Source: Hydrogenedens sp964549105 (GTDB lineage Bacteria; Hydrogenedentota; Hydrogenedentia; Hydrogenedentales; Hydrogenedentaceae). From it: a DNA stretch of 64,000 nucleotides. The notes under the pieces are model-generated. The model worked only from the letters and a program-made list of their open reading frames with translations, did not search any database and was not told the origin of the DNA. The stretch's first letter is position 1. Each line of letters starts with the position of its first letter. Positions 26,517-35,892 of the stretch are shown here, piece after piece. The position numbers and the translations under genes are program-made. Location: NCBI GenBank assembly GCA_964549105.1, contig CAZJTZ010000014.1, positions 14,070 through 78,069 of the forward strand. Reading direction: 5' to 3'.

Positions 26517-27752
26517 CTACACTAATAGTTTTTGAATTTCTGTTTCCTTATCTTCGGGTAAGGAAATAATCTCGTTAAGAATATGTGCAACTTTGTTGGG
26601 GTTTGTTTGCACAAGAGTATAAAGAAGTCTTAAAACCAATTGTTGAGTTATTTTTGGTGCATCGTTCAATTCACGAATCATTTGAAAAAGATGTGTAGCA
26701 TATACTTCAAAAATTTTTATCGAAATATTATTTTCTGGATTAGAAAGTTCCTCAGGGTCTATAGGATAGACTTCCTCGTCTTTCCATTCTTGTATCATAA
26801 CTTGAGATTTTTCTGCCTCGCGAAGGATAAAATGTTCACGAAGTTTTTTCTTACATAACTGAGTTAAAAAGCGAACATCTTCGCAAAGTTCATCTATCTG
26901 TAGCAATCCCTGTTGGTCTAACAGTTTTATATATTGAGACTTGAAATAGGCGGTATAACTAAAGCCTCGAAAATGCAACCGTGGAAAAGGAATGAACCTT
27001 GTAAATCCATTCTCATCACAAAAGAAAAGCCCTCTTCTTCCGGAAGTGTTCCATTCAACAATAGTTAATGTGGCATTAATATTTTGTCCACTGGGGACAA
27101 CAATTTTATCTAATGAATATTCGTATTGATTCCGTTGCACATTTTGTGGGTCAATATTTATCCCATCATAGATAACTTTTACATTTGGATACTGCATCAA
27201 GTAAGGAGCAAAAATATCTGTTATTTCTTCAATCGCAAGATTCCCCCGGATAATATTTGCATTATTGTTTGGCAGTGCGATGCGAACATACATGCCCGAT
27301 GTGGTTTCTTGAACAGGTTCTGGCTCAGAAATCTCAAAGATAGATAGGTTTTCTATATCACCTTTTATACAGAAAAAGTGATAAGCATTCTTTTCAAAAT
27401 AAGTGCTTTTCCATGTTACTTGGTTGCCTAAAGAAAAGGCACGAAAACGGCCCTTTCCATATCTACCATGCAATATTCTTTTCTCGTTTGGTGTAACATT
27501 TTCGTCTTTTTTCCACGAGCCTCCCAGATTACCAAAAGATATTAAAGCATCTTCAAATTTCAAACCATGTCCATCGTCAATAATATCAATATAATCTAAT
27601 CCCCCTAACTCATTTTCAACAAACCGAACATGAACCTGTTGTGCTTCTGCATCCAGAGCATTCCAGATAAGTTCAACAATTGCATTTAAAGGCCGGGTTT
27701 TACCGATAGTTTCAAGATGGTCATCTTTGACCTGAATATGTATAGTTCGCAT
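26517..27752 (-). CDS. GHKL ATPase, MORC/MutL/Hsp90-like
   Basis: The 411-residue protein has the full Bergerat ATP site: the N-box ELIWNALDA (E27 to N31), G1 DDGHGL (D59-G63), the GNLGGSW segment and G2 GRYGKGRFRAF (residues 96-106). A domain of S5 type follows (residues about 200-300), then a helical C-terminus. The motif set resembles the prokaryotic MORC-type ATPases described near restriction-modification and defence loci rather than histidine kinases (no H-box) or MutL (no mismatch-repair C-terminus). It shares an operon with exported proteins and an AsmA-like gene, and a broken DUF1016 nuclease gene lies 311 bases upstream. A defence role is possible but not shown. Confidence 0.75.
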   Translation of the reverse strand: MRTIHIQVKDDHLETIGKTRPLNAIVELIWNALDAEAQQVHVRFVENELGGLDYIDIIDDGHGLKFEDALISFGNLGGSWKKDENVTPNEKRILHGRYGKGRFRAFSLGNQVTWKSTYFEKNAYHFFCIKGDIENLSIFEISEPEPVQETTSGMYVRIALPNNNANIIRGNLAIEEITDIFAPYLMQYPNVKVIYDGINIDPQNVQRNQYEYSLDKIVVPSGQNINATLTIVEWNTSGRRGLFFCDENGFTRFIPFPRLHFRGFSYTAYFKSQYIKLLDQQGLLQIDELCEDVRFLTQLCKKKLREHFILREAEKSQVMIQEWKDEEVYPIDPEELSNPENNISIKIFEVYATHLFQMIRELNDAPKITQQLVLRLLYTLVQTNPNKVAHILNEIISLPEDKETEIQKLLV

Positions 27753-28063
27753 TTCTTACCCTTATTTTTTTGTTTCCTCCATTATTTTAATAAAAACGAT
27801 ATATGTAAATAAATTTCCATTATTAAAAATGTTAATAGACATACAAAAGATATATTTTGTGCGTTGTTATTATACATAATCACCAAATGGAATTCTGGTA
27901 TTTTTTTAGATTCGAAAATTTTTTCTCTGGGAAGGTCTAATAAATTAGGAATAATCTGAAAAGTATAAGCAAAAGATTTTTTTGTTTGTCCATCAAATAA
28001 GTCAACTACTGAACTTATAGCATCAAACTGTCTAACCTGGGGTCAAATTTTAGTTTTAATATT
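27753..28063. other. Intergenic region between the GHKL ATPase gene and the DUF1016 remnant
   Basis: No gene or strong hairpin was seen in these 311 AT-rich bases. The stretch next to the DUF1016 stop contains CTGGGGTCAAATTTTAG, a phrase resembling ends of REP-like elements, but it is too short to classify. Confidence 0.4.
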
Positions 28064-29113
28064 TTATTGTTCTAATCCTTTTTTTGCAAATAGAATTGCT
28101 TTGCGTAATTCTTCAGCAAATAATTCTTTGGGCGGTAATTGAGTCAAGTATCCTGAAACCTTTATCCTATCTTTTGGTAAGAATAACAGTTCTATCTGCT
28201 CTTTACCTTTTTCTGTGCAAAGAATGATACCTACGGGTAGATTCTCATCCTTCTCCATTTCATATTTCTCTAAATATCTCAGATATAACTCCATCTGCCC
28301 CTTGTATTCTGCCCTGAATTTGTCCAGTTTTAAATCTATCACTACAAAACATCTCAATTTTCTATGGTAGAAAACCAGATCCATGTAGTAATCAATATTA
28401 TCAAGCGTAATCCTCTTCTGTCTTGCCACAAAATAAAAATCTTTACCCAATTCAAGGATAAATTTTTCGAGTGCATTCAATATGCTGCTTTCCAAGTCCT
28501 TTTCGTTATAAGTATCTGCAAGTTCCAAAAAATCGAGGACATACGGGTCTCTAAACACCAATTCAGGAGTCATTTTATCCTCTTCTTTCAATTCTTTCAA
28601 TTGCATTTCAATAGTTTTATCAGGTAGTTTTGACAATGCAGTTCTTTCGTATAGCATAGTGCCTATTCTGTTCTCAAGGGTTCTTGTGCTCCAGCGTTCC
28701 TTTTGACATAAGGTTGCATAAAATTCGCGTTTCAGGTTATCCTCAATATAAATGATAGATTTAATATGTGTCCAGGACAATCCCTGTAATTCTCTCTGCA
28801 CTGCGGAGAGAATTGGGTAGGTATCATAAAACTTGACCATGTGCCATAAACTTTGTTCTGAAAATCCTTTCCCATATCTTTGAGTCAATTGTATAGTCAG
28901 GGATTGGACTATTTGTTTTCCATACTATGCCCTTTTGGATTCCATTATCTCTTCTTTAATTGTCTTGCCAATATTCCAGTAGAGTAAGACTATTTCCTGA
29001 TTGATAGTGGTAGCGACTTTCCTTCTCGCTTCCTCAATCAAGCCAGCAATCTTATCAAAAACCTGCACTGAATCTGTTTCTGTGAGTCCTTTATTCTTTT
29101 CAATCTTTCTCAT
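28064..29113 (-). pseudogene. DUF1016/YhcG-type PD-(D/E)XK nuclease gene interrupted by an in-frame TAG
   Basis: From ATG 29113 (AAAGG eight bases upstream) the frame reads 62 codons to TAG at 28927-28925, then continues in the same frame without indel to 28064, for 349 codons in total. The first part (ARRKVATTINQEIVLLYWNI) is the DUF1016 N-terminal domain. The second (SKLPDKTIEMQLKELKEEDK, VFRDPYVLDFLELADTYNEK, YYMDLVFYHRKLRCFVVIDL) is the nuclease domain with its D...(D/E)xK pattern. Homologues usually have Glu at the stop position (ERAEYGKQI), so one G-to-T change would explain it. TAG terminates other genes here (for example hslU and the HTH gene), so recoding is unlikely. Family members often lie in defence islands or near toxin genes. 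Confidence 0.85.
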
Positions 29114-29575
29114 ACTTATATTACCTTTAATCTTACAAAAACAATTTGAAACAACTATATATAAATAGCTATTGGTTTTGCATGCAAATTTGTCAAAAAT
29201 GGACTTTTGGGTCAGCCCTATATAAATGGGTTCTACTAAGGATATTATTTGTTTGCTGATGTATGGTTTTTGAGTCGTATGCAATACGCCCCTACATTTC
29301 TGAAACTTTTTAGTCAGTCGCAAAAACGATTAAAATATGAAGGCTAATTGCATCTTTAAAAACACAAATAGGAATGTTTGTCCTACATAAGAATATAAAA
29401 CAAATATTTTGTTTCTCTTTTTGGCTTTATTTGTGTCTTGCCTGGCGATAAATTCTTTAATTAAAACTTGATTTTTATTAAAACCTCGTAGTTTATTTTT
29501 TTTAACTCAAAAAAACCAGATGTTAGTTTTTGCTATTCTTTTGTTTCAAAAAAGAATAAATTTTCAGGGGTTTTG
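29114..29575. other. Non-coding region with short palindromic elements
   Basis: No gene was recognised in these 462 bases. Two repeat-like elements occur: GTATGCAATACGCCCCTACA at 29277-29296, and the palindrome TAGGA-7-TCCTA at 29369-29385. Both resemble the TGTAGG/CCTACA element near 5.2 kb. A reading frame upstream of the DUF1016 start (to 29323) has no family match and is not believed. Confidence 0.45.
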
Positions 29576-30898
29576 TTAAGATAATTTTCTATGGTCAATG
29601 ACTCTGCATGATTTTCCTGTGGAGCGTTCCAGTGCATTTGGAGGGAGTAATTCAACATTTATGTGAAGTCCAGTAATCTCATTGATTTTGCGGATGACAC
29701 GGTCTCTTAGTAGTTGCATCTCGCTCATTTTATCGGAAATGAATCCCGGTTGAATTTCTACTTTTACAGATATTTCATCCATAGTGTTGGGTCTTGTTAC
29801 TTCAATAAGATAATGAGGAGCTATTCCGGGCACTTGTAATATGGCTTCTTCAATTTGAGATGGGAATACATTTACTCCACGAATAATAAGCATGTCATCT
29901 GACCTACCCTTTACACGGGACATGCGTATAGTTGTTCTGCCACAAGGGCAGGGAGTGGTGTCCAGTCGAGCCAGATCGCGTGTCCGATAGCGAATAACAG
30001 GGAAGGCTTCTTTGGTCAAACTTGTAAATACCAGTTCACCATATTCTCCTTCTTCTACGGGTTCGAGGGTAGTAGGGTTAAGGCATTCAACGATAAAATG
30101 GTCTTCCTGAATGTGCATGCCGTCTTGCAGATAGCACTCGCCACTAACACCGGGACCCATGACTTCACTTAAACCATAGTTATTGAAAGCCATAATTCCC
30201 AGTTGCTCTTCAATCTTCTTGCGCATGTCTTCTGTCCATACTTCTGCGCCAAAGTGCCCATATTTCAAGGGTAACTTTGCTGACTCAATACCTGACTGCA
30301 TTGCAAAATCAGCGATATTCAGTGCATAACTGGGTGTACATATAAGGACATCAGGACATAGGTCTTGCATAAGCAAAATCTGTCGTGCTGTATTTCCAGA
30401 GGCAGCAGGAATAATTGTTGCACCTACCTTTTCTACCCCATAATGCAGTCCAAAACCACCTGTAAATAAGCCATACCCAAAGGATATTTGAGCAACATGT
30501 TCTTTTCTGAGGCCACCTGAAACAAGAAAACGGGCACATAGATTTGCCCAGGTATCCAGGTCCTTCCGGGTGTATGCAACTAATATAGGTTTTCCTGTGG
30601 TTCCCGAAGAGCCATGAATCCTTGCAAGTTCACTTCGTGGGACAGCAAGCAGTCCAAGCGGATAGTTTTGTCTTAAATCATCTTTTACAGTGAAAGGCAA
30701 CCGTTTTAAGTCGTCAAGTGATTTAATATCTTCTGGTTTTACCTTTAATTTTTGGAAGGCTTCTTTGTAGAAAGGAACTGTGTTATATACTTTATCCACT
30801 GTATTTTTGAGTCGTTCTAATTGCAATACCTTTCGTTCTTTGGTGTCCATCACCTCTTCTTTTTCCCAGAAAACATTTTCGAACGGAATAGACTTCAT
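29576..30898 (-). CDS. paaK: Phenylacetate-CoA ligase family protein (AMP-forming)
   Basis: The 440-residue product has the adenylate-forming motif HGSSGTTGKPILVAYT (about residue 95), the YGLSEVMGPGVSGE motif that contacts the adenylate, the zinc-type cysteine pair DTTPCPCGRT, and the C-terminal hinge GRSDDMLIIRGVNVFP. It would activate an aryl or arylalkyl acid such as phenylacetate with ATP and CoA. It is the last gene of a three-gene operon with an ACT-domain protein and a second ligase. In anaerobes such ligases often accompany indolepyruvate-type oxidoreductases in aromatic amino acid breakdown; no oxidoreductase is in this window. Confidence 0.88.
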   Translation of the reverse strand: MKSIPFENVFWEKEEVMDTKERKVLQLERLKNTVDKVYNTVPFYKEAFQKLKVKPEDIKSLDDLKRLPFTVKDDLRQNYPLGLLAVPRSELARIHGSSGTTGKPILVAYTRKDLDTWANLCARFLVSGGLRKEHVAQISFGYGLFTGGFGLHYGVEKVGATIIPAASGNTARQILLMQDLCPDVLICTPSYALNIADFAMQSGIESAKLPLKYGHFGAEVWTEDMRKKIEEQLGIMAFNNYGLSEVMGPGVSGECYLQDGMHIQEDHFIVECLNPTTLEPVEEGEYGELVFTSLTKEAFPVIRYRTRDLARLDTTPCPCGRTTIRMSRVKGRSDDMLIIRGVNVFPSQIEEAILQVPGIAPHYLIEVTRPNTMDEISVKVEIQPGFISDKMSEMQLLRDRVIRKINEITGLHINVELLPPNALERSTGKSCRVIDHRKLS

Positions 30899-30913
30899 AA
30901 TCCTTTACCTTTA

Positions 30914-31354
30914 TTACTGGCTGGCTTTATCATATAACTGAACACTATCCAGCACATTAATTCCTTTTTGTTGTAATATTTGAATAGCCAGGTCGGGTTG
31001 GTCAAATCTAAAAACGATGACTGCTTTATCGCCACTTCGAAAAGTAAAAGCATATATATACTCAATGTTCAGTCCTGTTTCCTCAATGGCTTCAAGAATT
31101 TTTGTAAGTCCACCGGGTTTGTCTTCAACCTCTATGGCTACAACCTCTGTAACATTTACTATGAATCCTTCCTGTTCCAGAACTTCTTTGGCTTTCTGCC
31201 ATTCTTTGATAATTAATCGTAAGATACCGAACTGTTGAGTATCTGCAAGGGATAGGGTAAGTATATTTATGTTATTTTTTGCTAAAACCCTGCACGGTTC
31301 AATAATTCTGCCTGGTTTGTTTTCCAAAAACATTGAAATTTGTTGTATCTTCAT
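30914..31354 (-). CDS. Tandem ACT-domain protein linked to phenylacetate-CoA ligase
   Basis: The 146-residue product consists of two ACT domains. The first begins KIQQISMFLENKPGRIIEPC, the second VEDKPGGLTKILEAIEETGL; each keeps the N(K)PGR/G turn where amino acids bind. It has no catalytic domain. Such stand-alone ACT pairs are frequent partners of paaK and indolepyruvate oxidoreductase genes. It sits between the two ligase genes (53 bases after the first, 15 before the second), and likely senses an amino acid and controls ligase activity; this is inferred. Confidence 0.85.
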   Translation of the reverse strand: MKIQQISMFLENKPGRIIEPCRVLAKNNINILTLSLADTQQFGILRLIIKEWQKAKEVLEQEGFIVNVTEVVAIEVEDKPGGLTKILEAIEETGLNIEYIYAFTFRSGDKAVIVFRFDQPDLAIQILQQKGINVLDSVQLYDKASQ

Positions 31355-31407
31355 ATTCCTATCCTTATTATTAGGTTGATTAAATAACTGACATTATTAT
31401 AATTATA

Positions 31408-32739
31408 TTATATTTGCCTCAAATCTATAACTCGTTTTGCTTTCCCTTCACTACGGGGAATAGAATTGGGTTCAACTAAACGGACATCAGCGCGGATATT
31501 AATAATTCTTTCAATGGATTCGGTAAGTTCTTTTTGCAATTTTTCTAACTTACTGACGCGGTCGCTAAACATTTCCCGGGTAACCTCAATCTGGATTTCC
31601 ATCTGGTCTAAACCATGTTCGCGAGTCAACTTAATTTGATAGTGGGGGGATGACCCTTCAATGGCAAGTAGTGCCGCCTCAATCTGACCTGGGAATACAT
31701 TTACACCACGAATAATAAACATATCATCACTTCTACGGGCAATTTTCTTCATTTTTCGTATCGTTCTTCCACAGGAACAAGGTTCAGAATAAAAAGCGGT
31801 TATATCCCGTGTGCGATAACGAATCATAGGCATTGCTCTCTTACTTAAAGTTGTTAAAACAAGTTCACCTTCTTCTCCCTCAGAAACAGGTTCTAATGTA
31901 TCAGGGTTGATAATTTCAGGATAAAAATGGTCTTCCATAATATGTAATCCCTGTTGTGCAAAGCATTCAATTGCTATCCCCGGACCTGAAATTTCAGAAA
32001 GCCCATATACATCATAAGCCTTTATATTTGCTTCTCGTTCAATGTATTGACGCATGGCTTCGCTCCATGGTTCTGCACCAAAAACACCAATTTTAAGGGG
32101 AAAAGGTTTCAGGTCAATTCCTGTTTCGTGTGCTCGGTCAATGATATGAACGAAATAACTGGGAGTGCAAGTAACCACAGTAACATTGAAGTCCTTCATA
32201 ATCATAATCTGGCGGTCTGTGTTGCCCCCAGAAATAGGAATAACCGTTGCTCCTAATGCTTCTCCTCCATAGTGAAAACCTAAACCTCCTGTGAATAAGC
32301 CATAACCATACGCATTTTGAATAATATCACCACGGTCAACTCCGCAGGCTGCTAAACTTCTAACTACAGCATTGCTCCAAACATCTACATCTTCTTTTGT
32401 ATATGCTGCTACAATCGGTTTACCTGTGGTTCCACTGGACGCATGTAATCGAACAATTTCACTCATTGGACTGGCAAAAAGCCCAAAGGGATAGGTGTCC
32501 CTGAGGTCTGCTTTTATTGTGAATGGAAGTAGTCTAATGTCATTCAAGGAACGAATATGCTCTGGCTTGACTCCCTCCTTATCCATTCGTTCTCTGTAAA
32601 GAGGGACATTCTCATAAGCCCTCTTAACCATAGTTTGCAAGCGATGAAGTTGCATTGTTTCTAGTAAACCACTGGGTAGATAGTCTACAGAACTTACAGG
32701 ATTAAATTTACTACCTCCATCATGCCAAAAAAAATTCAT
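31408..32739 (-). CDS. Phenylacetate-CoA ligase family protein, second copy
   Basis: The 443-residue product from ATG 32739 (AGGA eight bases upstream) is a paralogue of the ligase at 29576-30898. It shows HASSGTTGKPIVAAYT, YGLSEISGPGIAIE, PCSCGRTIRKMKKIARRSDD and IIRGVNVFPGQIEAAL. The longer frame (to 32829) adds 30 residues without family support. The pair probably have different acid substrates. It is the first gene of the operon and diverges from the alpha-galactosidase-like gene across 114 bases. Confidence 0.88.
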   Translation of the reverse strand: MNFFWHDGGSKFNPVSSVDYLPSGLLETMQLHRLQTMVKRAYENVPLYRERMDKEGVKPEHIRSLNDIRLLPFTIKADLRDTYPFGLFASPMSEIVRLHASSGTTGKPIVAAYTKEDVDVWSNAVVRSLAACGVDRGDIIQNAYGYGLFTGGLGFHYGGEALGATVIPISGGNTDRQIMIMKDFNVTVVTCTPSYFVHIIDRAHETGIDLKPFPLKIGVFGAEPWSEAMRQYIEREANIKAYDVYGLSEISGPGIAIECFAQQGLHIMEDHFYPEIINPDTLEPVSEGEEGELVLTTLSKRAMPMIRYRTRDITAFYSEPCSCGRTIRKMKKIARRSDDMFIIRGVNVFPGQIEAALLAIEGSSPHYQIKLTREHGLDQMEIQIEVTREMFSDRVSKLEKLQKELTESIERIINIRADVRLVEPNSIPRSEGKAKRVIDLRQI

Positions 32740-32801
32740 ACTACTAATCCTTCCTTGATTAAAATAAATGAAACTTTTTATTTGCAGAAAACATTCGATA
32801 G

Positions 32802-32807
32802 TATAAT
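32802..32807 (+). promoter_or_regulatory. Candidate -10 box for the alpha-galactosidase-like gene
   Basis: A perfect TATAAT lies 46 bases before the ATG at 32854. The -35 region (TATTTG or TTTGCA around 32779-32786) is poor, so this is only a candidate. Confidence 0.35.
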
Positions 32808-32853
32808 GTGAAAATAATTTCCTAATCAAAACGAAGAATTAAAGGACAATAAT

Positions 32854-35223
32854 ATGAGATTATGCCAAACAAACTTATTGTATTTGACGGTTGCTTTATT
32901 TCTAGTGTCTATATTTATATCTATTACAGGTAAAACAGATAATAACCCTCGTTCTGTCGCTTCAGTATCAACAGATTTATATGAAGTGCATCTTTTCAAA
33001 AATGAAACAGTCAAAATCTTCTTTTCCGATGGAGTAGAGATTTTAACATTAGACCGTCCTGCTATCTTATATAGCGATTCGGATAAAAATGTTCCATTAA
33101 AATTTTCTGATGTAAATTGGTATAAGGAGCCTATCTCAAATTCTTTAGGGGAAGGGATAGGTTTTTACATTCAAGGGAAAGGTGTATCCTGGGTTTTGGA
33201 AGTATACCCTGGTAAACCTTTTTTGACAGTAAGATTGCAATATAAAAACGACACAAAAAAAGAACAACAAATTAAGTCCCTAATCTCTTTGCAAGGGGTA
33301 TTGAATCAATATAGTGGAAAGGGTATAAATGGAAATTCTGTGATGTGTCTCGGGAATGGTAATATTTTTGAATCAATGATGGATTATCCTCAGTGGACAG
33401 ACCATCTTGACTTAAAAACCCAGTGGAATATGATGATGTATGATAAAGCAAAAAACCAATCTCTTTTAGCAGGTTTTCTTACTTTTGATAAAGGATTTAG
33501 TCGAGTAACCCTTGCAAAAGATGAGAAAAAAAAGATGGTTCACTTAACTGCCGAAAGTGTATTTGACCCACCTATAAAATTGTTGCCAGGTGAGTCTTTA
33601 GATGCAGAAGTTCTTTACTTGTCTCTTGGTGAACAAAGCCCCCATATTTGTTTAGAACGATATGGACGTGCCATATTTGTTCTAAACAAATTACAGAAAC
33701 AAAGTTCTTTTTTACCTCACGGTTGGGATAGTTGGAGCACTGCACTATATAAAGATATAAATGAAGGGGCAATATTAGAAAATATTCAATTTGTAGATAA
33801 ATATTTAAAAAGATTTGGTTGGAATCATTTAGCAATTGACGCAGGTTGGGAACGCGGTCCAGCAGATTGGGAGCCTAATCCTGAAAAGTTTCCCAATGGA
33901 CTTAAACCTATTGTAGAGGATTTGCATAGTCGAGGTATGACAGCAGGATTATGGATAGACCTGTTTACTGTTCCTGTAAACTCAAAACTTGCAAAAGAAC
34001 ATCCTGATTGGCTTGTTTCACCCGGAGCAAAAGGAAGATTGCTTTTGGGTGATGATAGGAAAATTTTAGATATTACAATTTCAGAAGCGTATGTTTATGC
34101 CCGGGATATGTGTAAAAAAATATCACAAGATTGGGGATTTGATGGCTTGGTAGAGGCTGATTTCGTTTATCATTTATTATTAGGTGAGGGGTATAAAGAC
34201 GGAAACTTAACAAAGGTTCAAGTTTTACGAAAAGGGTTAGAATCTATCCGCGAAGGTTTAGGAACTGATAAATTCTTGATGACAATGATTCCAATTCCTA
34301 TTTCTGGAATATATGCTGACGGTATTAGAATTGGTTTTGATAATAAACCATTATGGTCTTCTAATGCTATAACCGGGAATTGGGGTTGTGTCGAGTCATT
34401 GACCAACTTTGCAAGACGATACTACTTGTTCCCTAACTTAGGTGCGCCTGACCAGGATTGTGTGTTTTTAGGGCATAATGAGACGAACCAACGATGGAAG
34501 GTTTCAGAAGAGAATAAATTGACACAATCACAAGCAGTTGCATGGATTACAGGTGCAGCCTTAACGGGAGGTGTATTCAAAATAGGAGAGGAATTTAAAA
34601 AATTAACCCCTAATGAAATAAACCTATTACAAAAAGTAATTCCAAAAACTACACAACCCGCCTGTCCAATAGACCTGTTTGAAAATCCTCATCCACAAAA
34701 ATGGTCATTGCCTTTATCAGGATCGGTCCTGAATGGCAATATCCTTGCAGTTTTTAACTGGGATTCTAAATCGTCTATAAAAGTTTCCGTTTTTTTGGAA
34801 CAGTTAGGACTAAATGTCGGAAAACTATATGCTTTATATGATTTCTGGAATGAATCATTTGTCGGAGTTATTCAAAATGCTTTTGTTGTGGATTTGCCTC
34901 CTTCCTCCGTATCTTTGTTTGGTATTCGTTGTTTAGAAAAAAAACCTATTTTTGTAGCATCAAACCATCATATCTCACAGGGGATAATGGATGTTTTGGA
35001 GTATAATTATTCTCCCGACGATAAAAAGATAACAGGTAAAATGAAGGTTATTGATGAAACAAATTACAAATTGACTTTCTATGACCCGGAAAAGAGAAAA
35101 ATAAAATCCTGTGAGTTATCAGTGCCAGATATTTCCTATCAGGGAAAGGATGGTGTCTTTGTGCTCCAATTTGCAGTTCCAAAGGATACCCATGAAATAA
35201 GTTGGAATATCATCTTAGAATGA
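32854..35223 (+). CDS. Alpha-galactosidase-like glycoside hydrolase (clan GH-D, GH36/GH27 type), exported
   Basis: The 789-residue product has a signal-like start (LLYLTVALFLVSIFIS), an N-terminal beta-rich domain to about residue 280, a TIM barrel (residues about 285-600) and a C-terminal beta domain. The barrel opens with HGWDSWSTALYKDI and has LAIDAGWERGPADWEPNPEK, GLWIDLFTVP and DGLVEADFVYH, where the Asp near residue 435 is placed like the clan GH-D nucleophile. YADGIRIGFDNKPLW (about 486-500) holds the candidate acid/base Asp. Retaining alpha-galactosidase or a related specificity is inferred. AAAGGA is the ribosome site. With galK and GH116 nearby it suggests use of galactose-containing glycans. 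Confidence 0.75.
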   Translation: MRLCQTNLLYLTVALFLVSIFISITGKTDNNPRSVASVSTDLYEVHLFKNETVKIFFSDGVEILTLDRPAILYSDSDKNVPLKFSDVNWYKEPISNSLGEGIGFYIQGKGVSWVLEVYPGKPFLTVRLQYKNDTKKEQQIKSLISLQGVLNQYSGKGINGNSVMCLGNGNIFESMMDYPQWTDHLDLKTQWNMMMYDKAKNQSLLAGFLTFDKGFSRVTLAKDEKKKMVHLTAESVFDPPIKLLPGESLDAEVLYLSLGEQSPHICLERYGRAIFVLNKLQKQSSFLPHGWDSWSTALYKDINEGAILENIQFVDKYLKRFGWNHLAIDAGWERGPADWEPNPEKFPNGLKPIVEDLHSRGMTAGLWIDLFTVPVNSKLAKEHPDWLVSPGAKGRLLLGDDRKILDITISEAYVYARDMCKKISQDWGFDGLVEADFVYHLLLGEGYKDGNLTKVQVLRKGLESIREGLGTDKFLMTMIPIPISGIYADGIRIGFDNKPLWSSNAITGNWGCVESLTNFARRYYLFPNLGAPDQDCVFLGHNETNQRWKVSEENKLTQSQAVAWITGAALTGGVFKIGEEFKKLTPNEINLLQKVIPKTTQPACPIDLFENPHPQKWSLPLSGSVLNGNILAVFNWDSKSSIKVSVFLEQLGLNVGKLYALYDFWNESFVGVIQNAFVVDLPPSSVSLFGIRCLEKKPIFVASNHHISQGIMDVLEYNYSPDDKKITGKMKVIDETNYKLTFYDPEKRKIKSCELSVPDISYQGKDGVFVLQFAVPKDTHEISWNIILE

Positions 35224-35250
35224 AATATTTAATAGTAAGGGAAAAACAAT

Positions 35251-35892
35251 ATGTTTTTTAATTCCCAAAAATGGGTTAAAGAAAAAATAGACTTGTATTG
35301 TCAGAAATCAGAGGAATGTTTGAGATTAGGACTTCAAGTAGTTTCTGGATGTATTGGAAATACGGAGTATGAAAAGTGGCGAGAAACAACATTAGAAGTT
35401 CATAGAACAGAGAGCAACGCCGATGATTTGCGTCGAGAAATTGAGTATTTTATCTTTGCCCGTTCTTTATTTCCAGAGTCAAGAGGCGATATTTTGGGAC
35501 TTCTTGAACGCTTTGACCAGATTCCTAACCAAATACAGACCACCGTCCGAATGATTGTGGAACAAAGAATAAATATCCCTCAAATTTTAGCGGATGAATT
35601 GGATTCAATTGCTTCTACAACTCAAAAATGTGTAGATGCACTAATAAAGGCAGTAAAACTCCTATTTTCCGATTTTCAAGGGGTTCTTGAAATTCTGGGT
35701 CAAATAGATGCTTATGAAAGTGAGATAGATAAGATTCAATCAAAAGCAATTATAAAAATATTTAACTCCGATTTAGGTGACTTTCAAAAAATTCTATTGC
35801 GTGATTTGGTGAATTCGATAAGTGATGTGAGTAATCATGCAGAAGAGGCAGGGGATTTTATGCGGATAATAATTGCAAAAAGGATGATGTGA
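35251..35892 (+). CDS. DUF47/PhoU-like protein, partner of the Pit phosphate transporter
   Basis: The 213-residue all-helical product belongs to the DUF47 (TIGR00153) family related to PhoU, with ESNADDLRREIEYFIFARSLFP as the conserved metal-binding helix and SNHAEEAGDFMRIIIAKRMM at the C-terminus. Members nearly always accompany Pit transporters and are thought to regulate them. The stop TGA overlaps the transporter start (TGATG), so the two are translationally coupled. Confidence 0.85.
   Translation: MFFNSQKWVKEKIDLYCQKSEECLRLGLQVVSGCIGNTEYEKWRETTLEVHRTESNADDLRREIEYFIFARSLFPESRGDILGLLERFDQIPNQIQTTVRMIVEQRINIPQILADELDSIASTTQKCVDALIKAVKLLFSDFQGVLEILGQIDAYESEIDKIQSKAIIKIFNSDLGDFQKILLRDLVNSISDVSNHAEEAGDFMRIIIAKRMM

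Noticed and set aside
28025..28064. GGGGTCA phrase as the end of a REP/RAYT element
   Set aside because: Only one short imperfect copy is present, with no partner and no transposase.
28925..28927. TAG read as a sense codon in DUF1016
   Set aside because: TAG ends several intact genes in the window (for example hslU, the HTH gene and the TolC-like gene), so recoding is not supported.
29114..29323. Upstream extension of the DUF1016 frame
   Set aside because: DUF1016 begins at ATG 29113 with a ribosome site; the extension has no family match and overlaps repeat-like sequence.
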